A DNA stretch of 64,000 bases, from positions 1-64,000 of the forward strand of contig NZ_LMTJ01000002.1 in the NCBI RefSeq assembly GCF_001510715.1. Direction: 5' to 3'. Positions within the stretch are counted from its first letter, which is position 1, and the number at the start of each line of letters is the position of its first letter. The DNA is from Bacillus sp. FJAT-29814. Its GTDB lineage: Bacteria > Bacillota > Bacilli > Bacillales > Cytobacillaceae. The translations under genes were made by a program, and so were the position numbers. Below are positions 62,717 through 64,000 of the stretch, piece after piece. The notes under the pieces were generated by a model that worked only from the letters and a program-made list of their open reading frames with translations, was not told the DNA's origin and made no database searches.

Positions 62717-64000
62717 ATGGATGCAACAATAAAGTCAAATCAATCCAAAAAGCACCCACCTGGGTTGTACCTGTTATTTATGACAGAAATGTGGGAACGT
62801 TTCAGCTACTATGGAATGAGGGCGATCCTCATTCTCTATCTAACAAAATCTTTGATTAGCGGCGGATTGGGCATGAATGAAAGCAAAGCCCTGATGCTAT
62901 ATGGATTTTTTACTGGGGCAGTATACTTTACACCATTAATCGGCGGTTATTTGTCTGACAGATATTTGGGTCAAAGACTTGCGATCACCATTGGCGGTAT
63001 TACGATGGCCCTCGGGAACATCGTCCTGTTTTCTAATCAAAGCTTTACGGCCGTCTATATCGGCCTTGGATTGCTGATTATCGGGAATGGATTCTTTAAA
63101 CCAAATATTTCAACGATTGTCGGTGAGCTTTATGGTGCAAAAGACAAACGCCGTGATGCTGCATTTACAATCTTCTATATGGGGATTAACACCGGAGCAT
63201 TCTTTGCCCCGTTAGTAATCGGTGCGATTACGGATAAATGGTTTGCCGTAACGACAAACGGTGTGATCCAGTATGGTTATAAATACGGCTTCCTTGCATC
63301 TGCTATCGGTATGATCATTGGACAAATTTTATTTAACGTACTTGGCAATCGGTTCTTAGGAGATATTGGCAAAAAACCAGTTGGAAAACCACAGGTTACT
63401 GGAACCGGTGCGACACAGAACCAAACACTTTCCAAAGTTGAGAAACATAGAACCACTGTTATCTTCATCTTGGCAGCATTTGTCGTCTTCTTCTGGGCAG
63501 GATTTGAACAAGCCGGCGGCGCATTAAGCATTTATACAGACAAATTTGTTGACCGTACCCTGTTTGGCTGGGAAATCCCAACCTCTTGGTTCCAATCGGT
63601 TAACCCGTTATTTATCATCTTATTGGCACCAGTTGTTTCCATGCTTTGGGTAAAACTTTCAAATACAAAGCGCGGGGACTTGCCAGTTCCGACAAAAATG
63701 GCAATCGGGATGATGCTATTAGGTGCAGGTTTTATCGTCTTATTATTTGCCATCATGCAAACAGGCAGCGATGAAAACAATATTGTCACAAAAGCAAATG
63801 TCATGTTTATCATTTTCACCTATCTGCTCCATACGATTGGTGAGCTGTTCTTGTCACCGGTGGGACTTTCATTTGTCAGTAAATATGCACCTGTAAAATT
63901 CGCTTCTTTATTAATGGCCGTTTGGATGGCAAGCTCCTTTGTAGCGAATATCCTTGCCGGACAATTAGGTGCGTTTACTTCAAGCATGGGCTACTTTGAA
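62717..64000 (+). CDS. Second POT-family peptide transporter, cut by the window edge
   Basis: An open frame of 428 codons that runs off the right edge without a stop. It begins MDATIKSNQSKKHPPGLYLL and has FMTEMWERFSYYGMRAILIL and FTIFYMGINTGAFFAPLVIG, the two POT signatures. CAAGGAGGAAGGA lies just upstream. It is a diverged paralog of the gene before it: the conserved helices match, while the central loop differs and is longer. A pair of POT carriers may differ in peptide preference. About 60-70 residues are probably missing. Confidence 0.9.
   Translation, partial: MDATIKSNQSKKHPPGLYLLFMTEMWERFSYYGMRAILILYLTKSLISGGLGMNESKALMLYGFFTGAVYFTPLIGGYLSDRYLGQRLAITIGGITMALGNIVLFSNQSFTAVYIGLGLLIIGNGFFKPNISTIVGELYGAKDKRRDAAFTIFYMGINTGAFFAPLVIGAITDKWFAVTTNGVIQYGYKYGFLASAIGMIIGQILFNVLGNRFLGDIGKKPVGKPQVTGTGATQNQTLSKVEKHRTTVIFILAAFVVFFWAGFEQAGGALSIYTDKFVDRTLFGWEIPTSWFQSVNPLFIILLAPVVSMLWVKLSNTKRGDLPVPTKMAIGMMLLGAGFIVLLFAIMQTGSDENNIVTKANVMFIIFTYLLHTIGELFLSPVGLSFVSKYAPVKFASLLMAVWMASSFVANILAGQLGAFTSSMGYFE

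Overview
This window comes from the chromosome of a spore-forming member of the Bacillaceae (Firmicutes, low to moderate GC). It encodes small acid-soluble spore proteins (SspE, SspK), PerR and FabL, uses strong AGGAGG-type ribosome sites with many GTG and TTG starts, and carries a long block with the same gene order as Bacillus subtilis (yfhF-yfhE-yfhD / recX / yfhH / sspK-yfhJ / yfhP / mutY-yfhS-fabL-sspE-ygaB-ygaC-ygaD-ygaE / gsaB / bcp-perR-ygzB-ygxA-rrn). Neobacillus- or Mesobacillus-like soil bacilli fit, but the species cannot be fixed from this sequence.

Layout. 1-250: tandem promoters and leader of a leftward rRNA operon whose 16S gene begins just outside the window. 255-6710: ygxA, ygzB, perR with its Per box, a cobalamin adenosyltransferase, bcp, a small channel-like protein and a three-gene ABC-2 exporter. 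6711-7740: a gene-free array of about 17 imperfect hairpins with a 52-bp period. 7786-19411: gsaB, a stand-alone glutamate synthase large subunit, and the ygaE-ygaD-ygaC-ygaB-sspE-fabL block. 19526-28216: the mutY to yfhD block, interrupted by a second hairpin array and by an IscB element with its omega RNA inserted between recX and yfhF. 28622-45907: amino acid biosynthesis: hom under a SAM-I riboswitch, a nitrilase with two acetyltransferases, argGH, argCJBD-carAB-argF under an apparent ArgR/AhrC operator, then aroD and aroK. 47151-52769: a complete dipeptide/oligopeptide ABC importer (two ATPases, lipoprotein, two permeases), next to a MerR/TipA-like regulator. 54070-56171: an orphan F0-like cassette (subunit a, a short b, and an AtpZ-like protein fused to unknown domains) without c subunit or F1 genes. 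56369-60763: DoxX, a secreted esterase with a cre box, a frameshifted NERD gene, a fourth hairpin array and a short UvrC-like nuclease. 60961-64000: two tandem POT peptide transporters, the second cut by the window edge.

How the genes work together. The arg cluster makes arginine from glutamate, with a CarAB pair inside the operon for carbamoyl phosphate. The glutamate synthase could supply glutamate. The opp system and both POT carriers import peptides. PerR and Bcp belong to peroxide defence.

The least explained signals are two. First, helical hairpin arrays recur at five intergenic places: 27-nt units with 11-nt arms and a 5-nt loop, spaced 51-53 bp apart, with arm sequences that change from locus to locus while staying self-complementary. 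Second, the F0-like cassette has no F1. The IscB/omega-RNA locus is a known type of system, but here it looks complete enough to read a likely guide.
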